DNA of 35,541 bases from an uncultured Oscillospiraceae bacterium (GTDB lineage: Bacteria; Bacillota; Clostridia; Oscillospirales; Oscillospiraceae), in contig CALXCQ010000042.1 in NCBI GenBank assembly GCA_944386835.1, positions 1 through 35,541 on the forward strand, in the 5' to 3' direction. Positions 18,800-27,093 of this stretch are shown in pieces. The notes under the pieces are model-generated. The model was given only the letters and a program-made list of their open reading frames with translations. It was not told the DNA's origin and ran no database searches. Position 1 is the stretch's first letter; each line of letters opens with the position of its first letter. Both the position numbers and the translations under genes were made by a program.

Positions 18800-19458
18800 T
18801 TGTGGAAGATGACCCCATGGTCAGTTTCGTCAACCGAACCTATGCAGAAAAAGACCCTCGTTTTCAGGTTGTCAAAACCTTCCAGAATGGCCGGAGTGCC
18901 TTTCAGTGGCTGGTCCAAAATCCCGTTGACCTGTTGATTCTGGATGTCTATATGCCGGTACTGACCGGACTGGACTTGCTCCTGTCTCTTAGAAAAGCCG
19001 GTGTCCTTTTGGACGCCATTATGGTCACGGCAGCCAATGACGCGAAAACCATAGACACCCTTTTAAAGCTGGGAGTGGTGGACTACCTGGTCAAGCCCTT
19101 TACCTATCAGCGTTTCCAACAAGCTCTGAATACATTTTGCCGCTATCGGGAGACGGTAACCGGTGAGGCAGTCAGTCAGGACGCTCTGGACCAGTTGCTG
19201 CGCCCTGGTTCCACCTCCCCTGACGCCACACCGAAAGGGTTGCAGCCAGACACTTTGGACCGAATCCGTACCTGCCTGCGTTCCGCCCCTGGCCAAGCCA
19301 TGACCAGCGAAGCTCTGGCCCACAGTACGGGTCTTTCTGCCGTCACCGTACGCCGCTATGCCAGCTATCTGGTACAGATGGGTGAATGGATCAGCACCAT
19401 GAACTACGATACCGGCGGCAGGCCTTGTCACTTGTATCGCTATCCCGGCAAAGACTGA
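18784..19458 (+). CDS. CitB/DcuR-family response regulator
   Basis: A 224-residue regulator. The receiver domain (about 1-120) has IVEDDPMVSFVN (acidic pocket), phospho-acceptor Asp in LLILDVYMP, MVTAAND and VDYLVKPFTYQRF with the conserved Lys. The C-terminal part has an HTH (SEALAHSTGLSAVTVRRYASYLV) typical of DctR/CitB regulators, ending GRPCHLYRY. It overlaps the kinase gene, so the two form a pair. No dicarboxylate transporter gene is adjacent, so the target is unknown. Confidence 0.93.
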   Translation: MYRIVIVEDDPMVSFVNRTYAEKDPRFQVVKTFQNGRSAFQWLVQNPVDLLILDVYMPVLTGLDLLLSLRKAGVLLDAIMVTAANDAKTIDTLLKLGVVDYLVKPFTYQRFQQALNTFCRYRETVTGEAVSQDALDQLLRPGSTSPDATPKGLQPDTLDRIRTCLRSAPGQAMTSEALAHSTGLSAVTVRRYASYLVQMGEWISTMNYDTGGRPCHLYRYPGKD

Positions 19459-19492
19459 TCCCCTGTATTTTCTTGACTGAGAGGGATTTGCA

Positions 19493-20722
19493 ATGTATTA
19501 TGCCGATCTCCATTTACATTCCCATTTTTCCATGGCCACCAGTTCCTATGCGGATCTGCCTCATTTGGATTGGTGGGCCCGGCGCAAAGGCCTTAGACTG
19601 TTGGGAACCGGCGATTTTACCCACCCCGCCTGGCGCGCTCAGCTGAAAGAACAGCTGCAGCCAGCCGGAGAAGGCCTGTACCAGCTGCGGGAAGACTTCC
19701 GCCTTCCTCAGTGGGCACCCGGCTCCGCCCCTTACTTCGTAATTACAGGAGAAATCAGCTGTATTTATCAACGAGATGGGAAAACCCGCAAAGTTCACAA
19801 TTTATTGGTGTTACCCAGCCTGGAAGCCGCCGAGATTCTCTGTGGCCGCTTGCAGGCCATTGGAAATCTACAGGCCGACGGCCGCCCTATTTTGCGGCTG
19901 GACAGCCGGGATCTGCTGGAAATTCTTTTGGACAGCTCGCCGGAAGGCGAACTGATTCCTGCCCATATCTGGACGCCCCACTTTTCCGTGCTGGGTGCTT
20001 TTACCTGCTTTCCCTCTGTGCAGGCGTGTTTTGCAGACCTGAGCGGGTATATCCATGCCGTAGAAACCGGCCTCTCCTCTGATCCTGCCATGAACTGGCA
20101 GGTCTCCGGATTGGACAGTTTCACCCTGCTTTCCCACTCGGATGCCCATTCCCCTGCCAAACTGGGCCGGGAAGCCAATATTTTGGACTCAGAATTGTCC
20201 TATTCAGGGCTTCTCCAAGCCATACGGACAGGAAACGGCCTAATCGGAACCGTGGAATTCTATCCGGAAGAAGGAAAATATTACCGGAGCGGCCATCGAA
20301 AATGCGGCATCTGTCTGACTCCCCGGGAGGCAGACAACTTGGGGAACCTCTGCCCTGTCTGTGGCAAAAAATTGACCCGGGGTGTGGAAAGTCAAATTGC
20401 CTCCCTGGCAGACCAGCCTGGGAACTTCCCTCCTCCAAAGGCCCGGCCTTTTTATAAGTTAATGCCATTGGCGGATATTCTGTCTCTTTATACCGGAACC
20501 GGCTCCACCACAAAAAAAGTCCTTGCTCTTTACGAACAAATGCTCTGCCGGTTCGGAACGGAATTTACCATTTTACGCAATACCGAAATCCATCAGCTTC
20601 AACGGGAAATGGGGTCTCAGATCGCTCAGGCCATTTACAGTGTCCGGACAGGCACCATTGTGTGCCAGCCTGGTTTTGACGGTCAATTTGGCCGCTTTCA
20701 ACTGCCGTTTGACCGGTCGTAA
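19493..20722 (+). CDS. Endonuclease Q family protein (PHP domain)
   Basis: A 409-residue PHP-domain protein of the TIGR00375/EndoQ family. The metal-binding residues are seen in YADLHLHSHFS, LLGTGDFTHPAW, FVITGEISCIY, HNLLVLP and LLSHSDAHSPAKLG. A zinc finger follows, CGICLTPREADNLGNLCPVCGKKL (about 260-285), as in archaeal EndoQ, which nicks DNA 5' of deaminated bases. The C-terminal part has RPFYKLMPLADILS. The length fits. It lies 34 nt after the response regulator gene and may be co-transcribed. Bacterial members are rarely tested, so the repair function is by homology. Confidence 0.87.
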   Translation: MYYADLHLHSHFSMATSSYADLPHLDWWARRKGLRLLGTGDFTHPAWRAQLKEQLQPAGEGLYQLREDFRLPQWAPGSAPYFVITGEISCIYQRDGKTRKVHNLLVLPSLEAAEILCGRLQAIGNLQADGRPILRLDSRDLLEILLDSSPEGELIPAHIWTPHFSVLGAFTCFPSVQACFADLSGYIHAVETGLSSDPAMNWQVSGLDSFTLLSHSDAHSPAKLGREANILDSELSYSGLLQAIRTGNGLIGTVEFYPEEGKYYRSGHRKCGICLTPREADNLGNLCPVCGKKLTRGVESQIASLADQPGNFPPPKARPFYKLMPLADILSLYTGTGSTTKKVLALYEQMLCRFGTEFTILRNTEIHQLQREMGSQIAQAIYSVRTGTIVCQPGFDGQFGRFQLPFDRS

Positions 20723-20735
20723 CGCAACAAGCATT

Positions 20736-20775
20736 CGCTCTCTCCTTTACCACCAGGGAGAGTGCGTTCTTTTTT
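20736..20775 (+). terminator. Intrinsic terminator after the endonuclease Q-like gene
   Basis: A 10-bp stem with one mismatch (20736-20745 with 20757-20766) followed by TTCTTTTTT. It starts 14 nt after the stop codon. Confidence 0.75.
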
Positions 20776-20820
20776 GGCAAACAGAAGGGATTTTCCAACC
20801 AGTGGAAAGATAATTTTCCC

Positions 20821-20849
20821 TTGCATTCTGGAGGGGAATCGAATATAAA
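20821..20849 (+). promoter_or_regulatory. Sigma-A promoter of the SLH/L,D-transpeptidase gene
   Basis: TTGCAT (20821-20826), 17-bp spacer, TATAAA (20844-20849), followed by a GGGAGAGGG SD before the ATG at 20895. Confidence 0.7.
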
Positions 20850-20894
20850 AATAGAAAGAGAGCTTGCCCTGCGGGGCAAAAGGGAGAGGGAAAG

Positions 20895-22919
20895 ATGAAA
20901 CGTGTTTTTTTGATTGGTTTGGCTTTTATTTGTCTGTTGGGAAACGTAAATGCCCTGGAAATTTCTCAGTTTTCCGATGCTGACGGTCACTGGGCGTATC
21001 CGGCTCTGGACGCTGCCGTTGAAACGGGAGTCCTGACCGGAATGAATTCCGATACGCTGGCTCCCGATGGAGCCATTACGGCGGCCCAAGCCGTCACAAT
21101 TTTGGACCGGGTTCTGGGTCTGGAAGTTCCCCAGGCTCAGCCGGGCGAAAACTGGTACCAGCCTGCTGTGCAGGCGGCTGCAGAGCTGGGGATTTCCCTG
21201 GAGGAAACCTGGGACCCCCAGGCGTCCATGACCCGCATACAGGCATTCTGCCTCCTGGCCGACAGTTTTCAGCTGTCTACCACCCAGACACAGGCCTTAA
21301 GTGCCTTTTCGGATACCCAGGAACTATCCGGTCGGGAAAGCTGGGCCGCTGCGGGGCTGGCAGATACCGGTTGTCTGGAAGGAAACCAAGGAAAGTTGCG
21401 GCCCAATGACCCCATAACACGGGCAGAATTTGTGACACTTTTGTACCGGCTGACTGGACTGGAAGTGGAAACCGGCCTTGTGCAGGAAGCCTGGGAGGAA
21501 ACTTTCCGGGCCTATGGACAGGATTTTCCTGCAGGTCTGATTCTGATGCCTTCTACTCAGTCTGTCTATCTGGGAGACGTGACCGCCCAAGGGCCCGTCA
21601 TTGTCCGCAGCCAGGATCTGTCTACCGGCCAGCTTCGCAATACTTCCGCCCCCCGACTGGTGCTGGCCTCCGGTACCGGGAACCTGGTCATTGCCTCCGG
21701 TGAGTACGGCAGCGTACAAGTGGGATATGGCAGTGGGAAAGTTACCTTGTCCGGAAAGATTACACCGACCGTAGAAATCTTCCGCTCCGATGCCGAAGTC
21801 AGTCTGCAACAGATGGAACTGGAACAGCTTGTCATCGCCGGCAGTCACAATACCATCCAAATTAATCATGGCTGCCAGATTGAAAATCTGATAATTTTGG
21901 AAGGCGGACAGGGCAATCATTTAACCATAGACGGTACTGTCAAGTCCATAACCGTCCTGGCAGACGATACGCAGATACAAGGCAATGGCACAGTAGAGCA
22001 GCTGGCAGTAGGCACCCAGACGCTTCAGCTGGATCTGGAACCGCAAGTGCTTCTGACTGACACGGGTTTGCGCGATGTCGCATTAACACTGGATGCCCCG
22101 GATGTGGCGGCAGGCGGCCCCCTGGTAGCTACCGTCACGGCAGTCTGCCCCTTCCAAGAAGCGAAAACTTGTGAAGCTCAGTGGTATCTGGATGGTCAGC
22201 TGGTGCCGGAATACGGGAACGATGGGTTCCAACTGGAAGACGGCACTGTCTCTACCTTCCGCATGGCTTTGGACTTTTCCCGAGATATGCCCCTATCCCA
22301 TACGGTTGGTTTTACGGTAAAGTATGTCAACACGATTACCGGTAAGGAAGAAACCATCACTCTGGAAGAAACGCTCCAGGTGGAAAATTATCCCAACAGC
22401 TACTATCTGGAGCAGGACAGAGTCCTGGCCAGTCAGGTCAGTAGCGTCTATGAAGGCGATTATACCATGGCCTATGATATTGACTATTCCCAAGAGGTCA
22501 AAGAAGCCTTTATCAACGGTAATGGGTATTCCAGTTCTACCGGATATCTGATCTGGGTCAATCGCCATACCCAAAAAGTCAACATATTTACCGGCAGTAA
22601 GGAGAACTGGCAGCTGCTCAGTACATACCGCTGCGCAACCGGTGCTCCCGGCTCCACCACCCCCACTGGGGTTACCTATGTAACCTATAAACAAGACGGT
22701 TGGTATATGGGGTCCTATAACGTCTACTGGATCACTCGCTTCTATCCTAACACCGGCTATGCGTTCCATTCCCGCGGTTACTATCCCGACGACCGTCACA
22801 TTGCCATGTGGCCGGATATTGGCTATCCCATGTCTGCTGGCTGCGTCCGCCTGTACGATGACGCTGCCATATGGATTTACCAGAATATTCCCGTCAATAC
22901 CACTGTTGTTATTTATTAA
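20895..22919 (+). CDS. Secreted SLH-domain L,D-transpeptidase
   Basis: A 674-residue exported protein. A signal peptide (1-20, MKRVFLIGLAFICLLGNVNA) is followed by SLH repeats (about 24-200; motifs FSDADGHWAYPALDAAVETGVLTG and LRPNDPITRAEFVTLLYRLTG). A Gly/Thr/Val-rich beta-solenoid-like region spans about 225-370, then an Ig-like part. The C-terminal YkuD domain carries FHSRGYYPDDRHIAMWP and SAGCVRLYDDAA, with catalytic Cys650 and His635. YkuD enzymes form 3-3 crosslinks or attach proteins to peptidoglycan; SLH domains bind secondary wall polymers. It has its own promoter and terminator. The SLH-anchored architecture suggests action at the wall surface. Confidence 0.92.
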   Translation: MKRVFLIGLAFICLLGNVNALEISQFSDADGHWAYPALDAAVETGVLTGMNSDTLAPDGAITAAQAVTILDRVLGLEVPQAQPGENWYQPAVQAAAELGISLEETWDPQASMTRIQAFCLLADSFQLSTTQTQALSAFSDTQELSGRESWAAAGLADTGCLEGNQGKLRPNDPITRAEFVTLLYRLTGLEVETGLVQEAWEETFRAYGQDFPAGLILMPSTQSVYLGDVTAQGPVIVRSQDLSTGQLRNTSAPRLVLASGTGNLVIASGEYGSVQVGYGSGKVTLSGKITPTVEIFRSDAEVSLQQMELEQLVIAGSHNTIQINHGCQIENLIILEGGQGNHLTIDGTVKSITVLADDTQIQGNGTVEQLAVGTQTLQLDLEPQVLLTDTGLRDVALTLDAPDVAAGGPLVATVTAVCPFQEAKTCEAQWYLDGQLVPEYGNDGFQLEDGTVSTFRMALDFSRDMPLSHTVGFTVKYVNTITGKEETITLEETLQVENYPNSYYLEQDRVLASQVSSVYEGDYTMAYDIDYSQEVKEAFINGNGYSSSTGYLIWVNRHTQKVNIFTGSKENWQLLSTYRCATGAPGSTTPTGVTYVTYKQDGWYMGSYNVYWITRFYPNTGYAFHSRGYYPDDRHIAMWPDIGYPMSAGCVRLYDDAAIWIYQNIPVNTTVVIY

Positions 22920-22940
22920 CAGGAACAGTGCAATCAAAAG

Positions 22941-22972
22941 CGGCAGTATGCGCAAAGCATACTGCCGTTTCT
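22941..22972. terminator. Bidirectional terminator between convergent genes
   Basis: An 11-bp perfect stem CGGCAGTATGC/GCATACTGCCG (22941-22951 with 22957-22967), with AAAA on the left and TTT on the right. It separates the L,D-transpeptidase gene (plus) from the anti-sigma gene (minus). Confidence 0.82.
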
Positions 22973-23011
22973 GCCTTTGTTGCCTGTTTTTCCGTTTGCT
23001 ACTGCGGCTTT

Positions 23012-23755
23012 CTATTCCAGCTCTTTTCGCCGGCCGCCGCGGTATCCCTTTCCTGGTACCCAGGAATCTTCCCCTTCCGTCTGAGAAAGATCCCCGATCC
23101 ACTGCCGAAGTTCCGCCATGGACATGTTCTGCACCATCTCCGGTGTCACGGAAGTCGTCAGGGACTTTAATTCCAGGTACGCGCTGTATTTCCCCCAGGA
23201 CAACCCCAGCTGTTGCGCTGCTTCCCGCTCGTCCGGATCAGCCACGCAGCAATAGGTGTTCCAGTTTGCGGCCGTACAGGACTGCAAGCCGGACAAAAGT
23301 CTGGCACATTGCACTTCATCAGTGCCTGTTACGGCCAGAATCACCGGCGCTTCCTCTTGGGTCCACAGGGGGCCGTTCTGGCTTTGTAAAATGGTTGTCA
23401 CCGCATCCTGGTAGTCCCAAAACCGGATTCCCAGTGCATCCGCCAAGGTCTGCCCTTCTTCACTGTCCGCCGCGATGGAAAGCACTTTGTCAAAGCGGTT
23501 GATTTCCAGTTCCACAGATGCATTGCCATCGAGACTAATGGCCGCCGTGGGTTTTAAATAGATTCCGTACCCAATTCCCACAACTACCGTTAAGAGGCAG
23601 GCCGTCATCACTGCCCGTCTCATTGGCCTCTTTTTTGCAGGATATTCTCCTGCGGTCCGTCTGCGGCCGACCGCCTCTTTCGTGTCTTCTTTTAGCTTCT
23701 GCTCTGCATGGATGCAGGCAAAGGCCTGTGCAATCCGCTTATTCAAATCCCTCAC
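23012..23755 (-). CDS. RsgI-like anti-sigma factor
   Basis: A 247-residue single-pass protein. The N-terminal 45 residues are cytoplasmic (IAQAFACIHAEQKLKEDTKEAV). One TM segment follows (about 46-65, AVMTACLLTVVVGIGYGIYL), then an extracytoplasmic RsgI-type domain with AAISLDGNASVELEINRFDKVLSIAADSEEGQTL. The C-terminus is basic and Gly-rich (GKGYRGGRRKELE). Proteins of this type hold a partner sigma factor at the membrane. The GTG start overlaps the end of the sigma-region-4 gene by 17 nt, so the two are coupled. The usual carbohydrate-binding C-terminal module of SigI/RsgI systems is absent. Confidence 0.82.
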   Translation of the reverse strand: MRDLNKRIAQAFACIHAEQKLKEDTKEAVGRRRTAGEYPAKKRPMRRAVMTACLLTVVVGIGYGIYLKPTAAISLDGNASVELEINRFDKVLSIAADSEEGQTLADALGIRFWDYQDAVTTILQSQNGPLWTQEEAPVILAVTGTDEVQCARLLSGLQSCTAANWNTYCCVADPDEREAAQQLGLSWGKYSAYLELKSLTTSVTPEMVQNMSMAELRQWIGDLSQTEGEDSWVPGKGYRGGRRKELE

Positions 23756-24020
23756 CGCCTAACTTTTCCTGCAGCATTTTCTGCGCCCTGGCCAACCAAG
23801 TATAAATCGTATTGACATTCTTTTGCAGAATTTGGCCAATTTCGTGCGCTGTATAATTTTCATAGTAATGCAAATACACGACATCTTTGTACTTGGTGGG
23901 AAGAGAAAGGACGGCTTCCAGCACTTCCCGGTGTTCCGGCGTCATAGGCGTCGGCTGTTCTATCACCTCTTTTATACGATTGAAAACGCCAAAACCATTC
24001 AGGGAAAAAATCTTTTTCAT
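23739..24020 (-). CDS. Sigma-70 region 4 protein (ECF sigma factor lacking region 2)
   Basis: A 93-residue protein. Residues 25-90 are a complete sigma region 4: REVLEAVLSLPTKYKDVVYLHYYENYTAHEIGQILQKNVNTIYTWLARAQKMLQEKL, with its helix-turn-helix. ECF sigma factors are usually about 160-190 residues with a region 2 before this; here only about 20 unrelated residues (MKKIFSLNGFGVFN) precede it. I found no region 2 in any minus-strand frame up to 24300. It is therefore either a 5'-truncated sigma gene or a small stand-alone region-4 regulator. It is coupled to the RsgI-like anti-sigma gene. Confidence 0.7.
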   Translation of the reverse strand: MKKIFSLNGFGVFNRIKEVIEQPTPMTPEHREVLEAVLSLPTKYKDVVYLHYYENYTAHEIGQILQKNVNTIYTWLARAQKMLQEKLGGEGFE

Positions 24021-24315
24021 TTCCCCGACAGAAAACAGGAAACGAAACTATTTTTTGCTGGGAGCAAAGTAATGCCGTCTGGATTGAGACCACCCGAAGT
24101 GGCTTCCTGAAAATTCTTTCTTTCCTGTTAGCGAAAGGAAGAAGATGGTCTTCTCATTTGGGTAGCCGCCTTTGAGGACCTCCCCATGGAGAAGGAATCT
24201 GCCAGTTGTCCCGGTATTTCACTGTCTTTTTCAAACTTGTTAAAAAGGGGAAAGATACGGCTCATTCCCATAAGTTCCGCATCTTCCCCCATACTTTAGA
24301 CAATGTCCAAAAAAG
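24021..24315. other. Intergenic region between the truncated sigma gene and the SLH/toroid gene
   Basis: About 295 bases. A 54-codon minus-strand frame (ATG near 24289) shows no family resemblance. Weak hairpins occur around 24118-24140 and 24150-24185 (GGTC..CTCA/TGAG..GACC). No clear promoter, sigma region 2 or RNA family was recognised. Confidence 0.4.
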
Positions 24316-25953
24316 TTACAGTAAGTTCGCTTCTTTAAGCAGGTTATAGACCATTTGGGCAATCTCACACCGAAGCACTGCCCGGGCTGGCTCCACATTG
24401 TAATCGCTCTGATCCAGGATCTGTGCCTGATAGCAAAATGCTACACTTTGCTGAGCCCATTGGGATACTGTCACATAGTCAGGGAATTGCGCCAAAATAT
24501 CCCGAATTTCATAGGTCTGTAGCTGTGTGTCCATCCCGCACAATCCAGCCGCTCTGGCTACCATGGTAGCTGCCTCCTGGCGAGTGATCGTGCCATTGGG
24601 ATCAAAAACGTTTTCTTCCCTGCCCGTCACAATACCGTAAGTATAGGCAGTTCCAATATACGGAGCATACCACTGCTCTGCTGGCACATCCTGGAACTGG
24701 TCTACTGCCTTAGGAGTAAGGCCCAACGCTCTGACTACAATGGCCGCAAATTCTGCACGGGTCATAGTGGCGTCCGGCTGAAACTGGCCGGATGCCATTC
24801 CGTTGACAACTTCTCTTGCCGCCAGTGCTTCAATCGCCTGCTGATTTTTATGCCCATCTACATCCGGGAACGTAGTTCCTGGGGCCGTGATTTTCAGCTG
24901 CTTTACATCATCCAGTTTACCGGGCAGTCCTACCGTTTCTTGGGTGTCCTGATTCACCTGAATGGTGACATCGTCCATCTCATAAAGGCCGCTTTTTCCT
25001 TCCTCTGCCCGGACCGCTGCTACCAAGCCATAAAGGCCTTGTTCACTGGCCATTTGGCTGTCCCCCTGGCCCTGAGAAGTATGCAGAAAACTGCCGTCTT
25101 TTTGTTGGTAACTGAGCAGATTGTCCAGAACGCTGTTTCCATTTTTCACAAATCTTTCGTCTTCCAGATCAATTCCCAGCGCGCACAGGGCTACGATTAC
25201 CTGTACCACACTCTCGGAATTGCTGGTCTCATAGCTGGCATATCCCCCATCGGCATCCTGGCACTGACTTAAGTTGGTCAAACCCTTTTCAACAGCTTCC
25301 TTGACAACTTCCTGATCCTGATAGGGTGCCAACGCTTGCAATGCCATACCTGTCACGTCCGGGTCAGCCTCTCCTGCTCCCCCCCGATCCGTCAGATTCC
25401 AGCCGCCGCAGTCTAATTGGCGAGAAAGAATTTCTTCCACATACATCTGCCGGGTTGCCTGGGTGGTTGCCGATGCATTTTGCGGCATAGCATAGTTTCC
25501 ACTGTCCAGGGCAATCAGTGCCCATATGGGACCATTGATTCCCTGCCATACAGACTTGTCAAAATCTCCCAGAGGCGCTAAGAGGTTGTATCCCGCTACA
25601 TCTGTGGGGTCTGCACCAATTGCCGTCAAGGCCAGAATCACCCGGCTGAATTCGGTATACTTTTTGTCATGAAGAACCCCTTGACTGGCCTCTACCTGCT
25701 CTTCTACCACAGCATAATAGGTATCCCAGTAACTTTGAGGCACCTCATACCCGGACCGGGCCAGACCGATCACGGCCCATTCACCGCCAATTGCTCCCAC
25801 CTGAGGCTGAGAAACTCTGTCCAGCATATACGCTGCACTTTTCGCAACAGCCTCTTGCAGTGTTGTCTGAGCGGCTGCCGCCGGAAGATACAAATTTGCC
25901 AAAAGTAAAATGGCTAAAATCAGGCCCGCCATCCGTCTTATCTTTCTTTTCAT
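24316..25953 (-). CDS. Secreted SLH protein with terpenoid-cyclase-like alpha/alpha-toroid domain
   Basis: A 545-residue exported protein. A signal peptide (1-28, ending YLPAAAA) precedes an alpha/alpha-toroid region (about 30-330) with the repeated YIQRQQ-like pattern of prenyltransferase/squalene-oxidase repeats: LDCGGWNLTDRGGAGEADPDVTGMALQALAPY, CQDADGGYASYETSNSESVVQVIVAL and YQQKDGSFLH. The C-terminal third carries three SLH repeats (FPDVDGHKNQQAIEALAAREVVNGM, FQDVPAEQWYAPYIGTAYTYGIVTG and a weaker third). The start at 25953 is chosen for its SD (AGGAAAC) and the typical signal peptide behind it. Related gut Clostridia proteins often carry DUF4430 and bind cobalamin or other ligands; none is visible here. 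Confidence 0.85.
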   Translation of the reverse strand: MKRKIRRMAGLILAILLLANLYLPAAAAQTTLQEAVAKSAAYMLDRVSQPQVGAIGGEWAVIGLARSGYEVPQSYWDTYYAVVEEQVEASQGVLHDKKYTEFSRVILALTAIGADPTDVAGYNLLAPLGDFDKSVWQGINGPIWALIALDSGNYAMPQNASATTQATRQMYVEEILSRQLDCGGWNLTDRGGAGEADPDVTGMALQALAPYQDQEVVKEAVEKGLTNLSQCQDADGGYASYETSNSESVVQVIVALCALGIDLEDERFVKNGNSVLDNLLSYQQKDGSFLHTSQGQGDSQMASEQGLYGLVAAVRAEEGKSGLYEMDDVTIQVNQDTQETVGLPGKLDDVKQLKITAPGTTFPDVDGHKNQQAIEALAAREVVNGMASGQFQPDATMTRAEFAAIVVRALGLTPKAVDQFQDVPAEQWYAPYIGTAYTYGIVTGREENVFDPNGTITRQEAATMVARAAGLCGMDTQLQTYEIRDILAQFPDYVTVSQWAQQSVAFCYQAQILDQSDYNVEPARAVLRCEIAQMVYNLLKEANLL

Positions 25954-26536
25954 TGTGTTTCCTTTCCGGCTCAGCCTCTTCACAGCCTGAGCCTTTCTCC
26001 TTTCTTGTAGCAAAGGCCGCACCAGGCCTGTCCCAGGCGTTGTCCTGCCGGTAGGTCACGACAATCCTTCCTTTGGACTTTTCCGTCTGCCGCAGTCTCT
26101 TCCAAACCGGGCTTTTCCGGTGCCGCTTTCTCCACTGGAGCGTGGAAATGTCAGTTGCTGTGGAACAAGCGGCAATCCACATCTACCCATTATCGTACCG
26201 AGATTTTTTTGCCTTGTCAAGGGAAGCCTGCCTATCTCCAAAGGCTCACTTTTCACAGATGCTTTTGAACACCAAAAGCCGGTCAATACGCTTCACTTGG
26301 AAAAGTCTCTTGCATTTTCCATAACCACCATTACAATAAAAACAGAAACGATTATTGTCAGGGTACTGTCCCCTTTTGCAGTCCATCGCCAGCCAGACAG
26401 CTTGCTTCCTGTCTGTCTGTTTTGAAAGATGCGCTTCTTTCACCTTCAGACAAAGTTCCGTTATCTCAGGCACTGCTTCTTATCACAAGGGGAATATCGT
26501 TTTCCACCGGAAAACAGTTTGGGAAGGAGAAATTCT
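25954..26536. other. Divergent intergenic region
   Basis: About 580 bases between two divergently read secreted-protein genes. A possible plus-strand promoter is TTGCAT (26310-26315), 16-bp spacer, TACAAT (26332-26337), 200 bp before the nuclease gene. An inverted copy of the AAAGGGGACAGT motif that also flanks the IS element occurs near 26364-26377. I looked for a cobalamin riboswitch and found no GCCACTG box. Confidence 0.4.
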
Positions 26537-27064
26537 ATGATGAAAAATTGGAAGAGCTTTTTAGCAGGAATGTTGTCCATGTTGTTGCTGGTATTTCTTG
26601 CCGGAAATGCGCTGGCTGCCAGCGGCAGAGTACAACAGGAACTGGTATATCAGAATATCCAGGTGACTTTAGATGGGGAAAAGCTGTCACTGCAAGATGC
26701 GCAGGGGAACCCGGTAGAGCCATTTTTACTGGACGGGACCAACTACCTGCCCATTCGGGCAATCTCCCAGGCACTTGGACTGGATGTGGGCTGGGACAGC
26801 GCTTCCCGCACAGTTGTACTAACAACACCTGACGCAGAAAAGCAGGTATACATCACACGTACGGGCGCTAAATACCACTATGACAGCACCTGCAGCGGTG
26901 GCACCTACTGGGATGTCCCGCTTTCCACTGCCCAGGGTCTGGGCTTCGAGCCTTGCAGCAAATGTGTTTTGGAGGAAGAAACCACCTCGCAAACTACCGG
27001 CTCTTATGGGGAGGCTTACTCCATTGTCAACGGTAATCAGCCTTTTTTTCCGAAAGCGAGCTGA
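26537..27064 (+). CDS. Secreted nuclease, N-terminal part: signal peptide, copper-amine-oxidase-like N domain and Cys-rich segment (frameshifted)
   Basis: A 175-residue product in frame. The signal peptide (about 1-27) ends GNALAAS. A Cu_amine_oxidN1-type stalk domain follows (YQNIQVTLDGEKLSLQDAQGNPVEPFLLDGTNYLPIRAISQALGLDVGWDSASRTVVLTT). Next is the Cys/His cluster AKYHYDSTCSGGTYWDVPLSTAQGLGFEPCSKC, a short module common in secreted Firmicute proteins. It ends 10 nt into another frame: after a T7 run (27043-27049) the frame meets TGA, while a -1 shift continues without interruption into a nuclease domain. The SD AAGGAG is 7 nt upstream of the ATG. Confidence 0.8.
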   Translation: MMKNWKSFLAGMLSMLLLVFLAGNALAASGRVQQELVYQNIQVTLDGEKLSLQDAQGNPVEPFLLDGTNYLPIRAISQALGLDVGWDSASRTVVLTTPDAEKQVYITRTGAKYHYDSTCSGGTYWDVPLSTAQGLGFEPCSKCVLEEETTSQTTGSYGEAYSIVNGNQPFFPKAS

Positions 27065-27093
27065 ATGGAGGTGAATTTGAAACTTATAGCGCT

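Noticed and set aside
24105-24200. Possible c-di-GMP or other riboswitch before the truncated sigma gene
   Set aside because: A GGCGGCTACC stretch recalls part of GEMM RNAs, but the conserved surrounding elements are absent.
25954-26300. Possible cobalamin riboswitch upstream of the SLH/toroid gene
   Set aside because: Short pieces such as ACCGGAAAAGCCCGG look suggestive, but the conserved GCCACTG box and the flanking order are missing.
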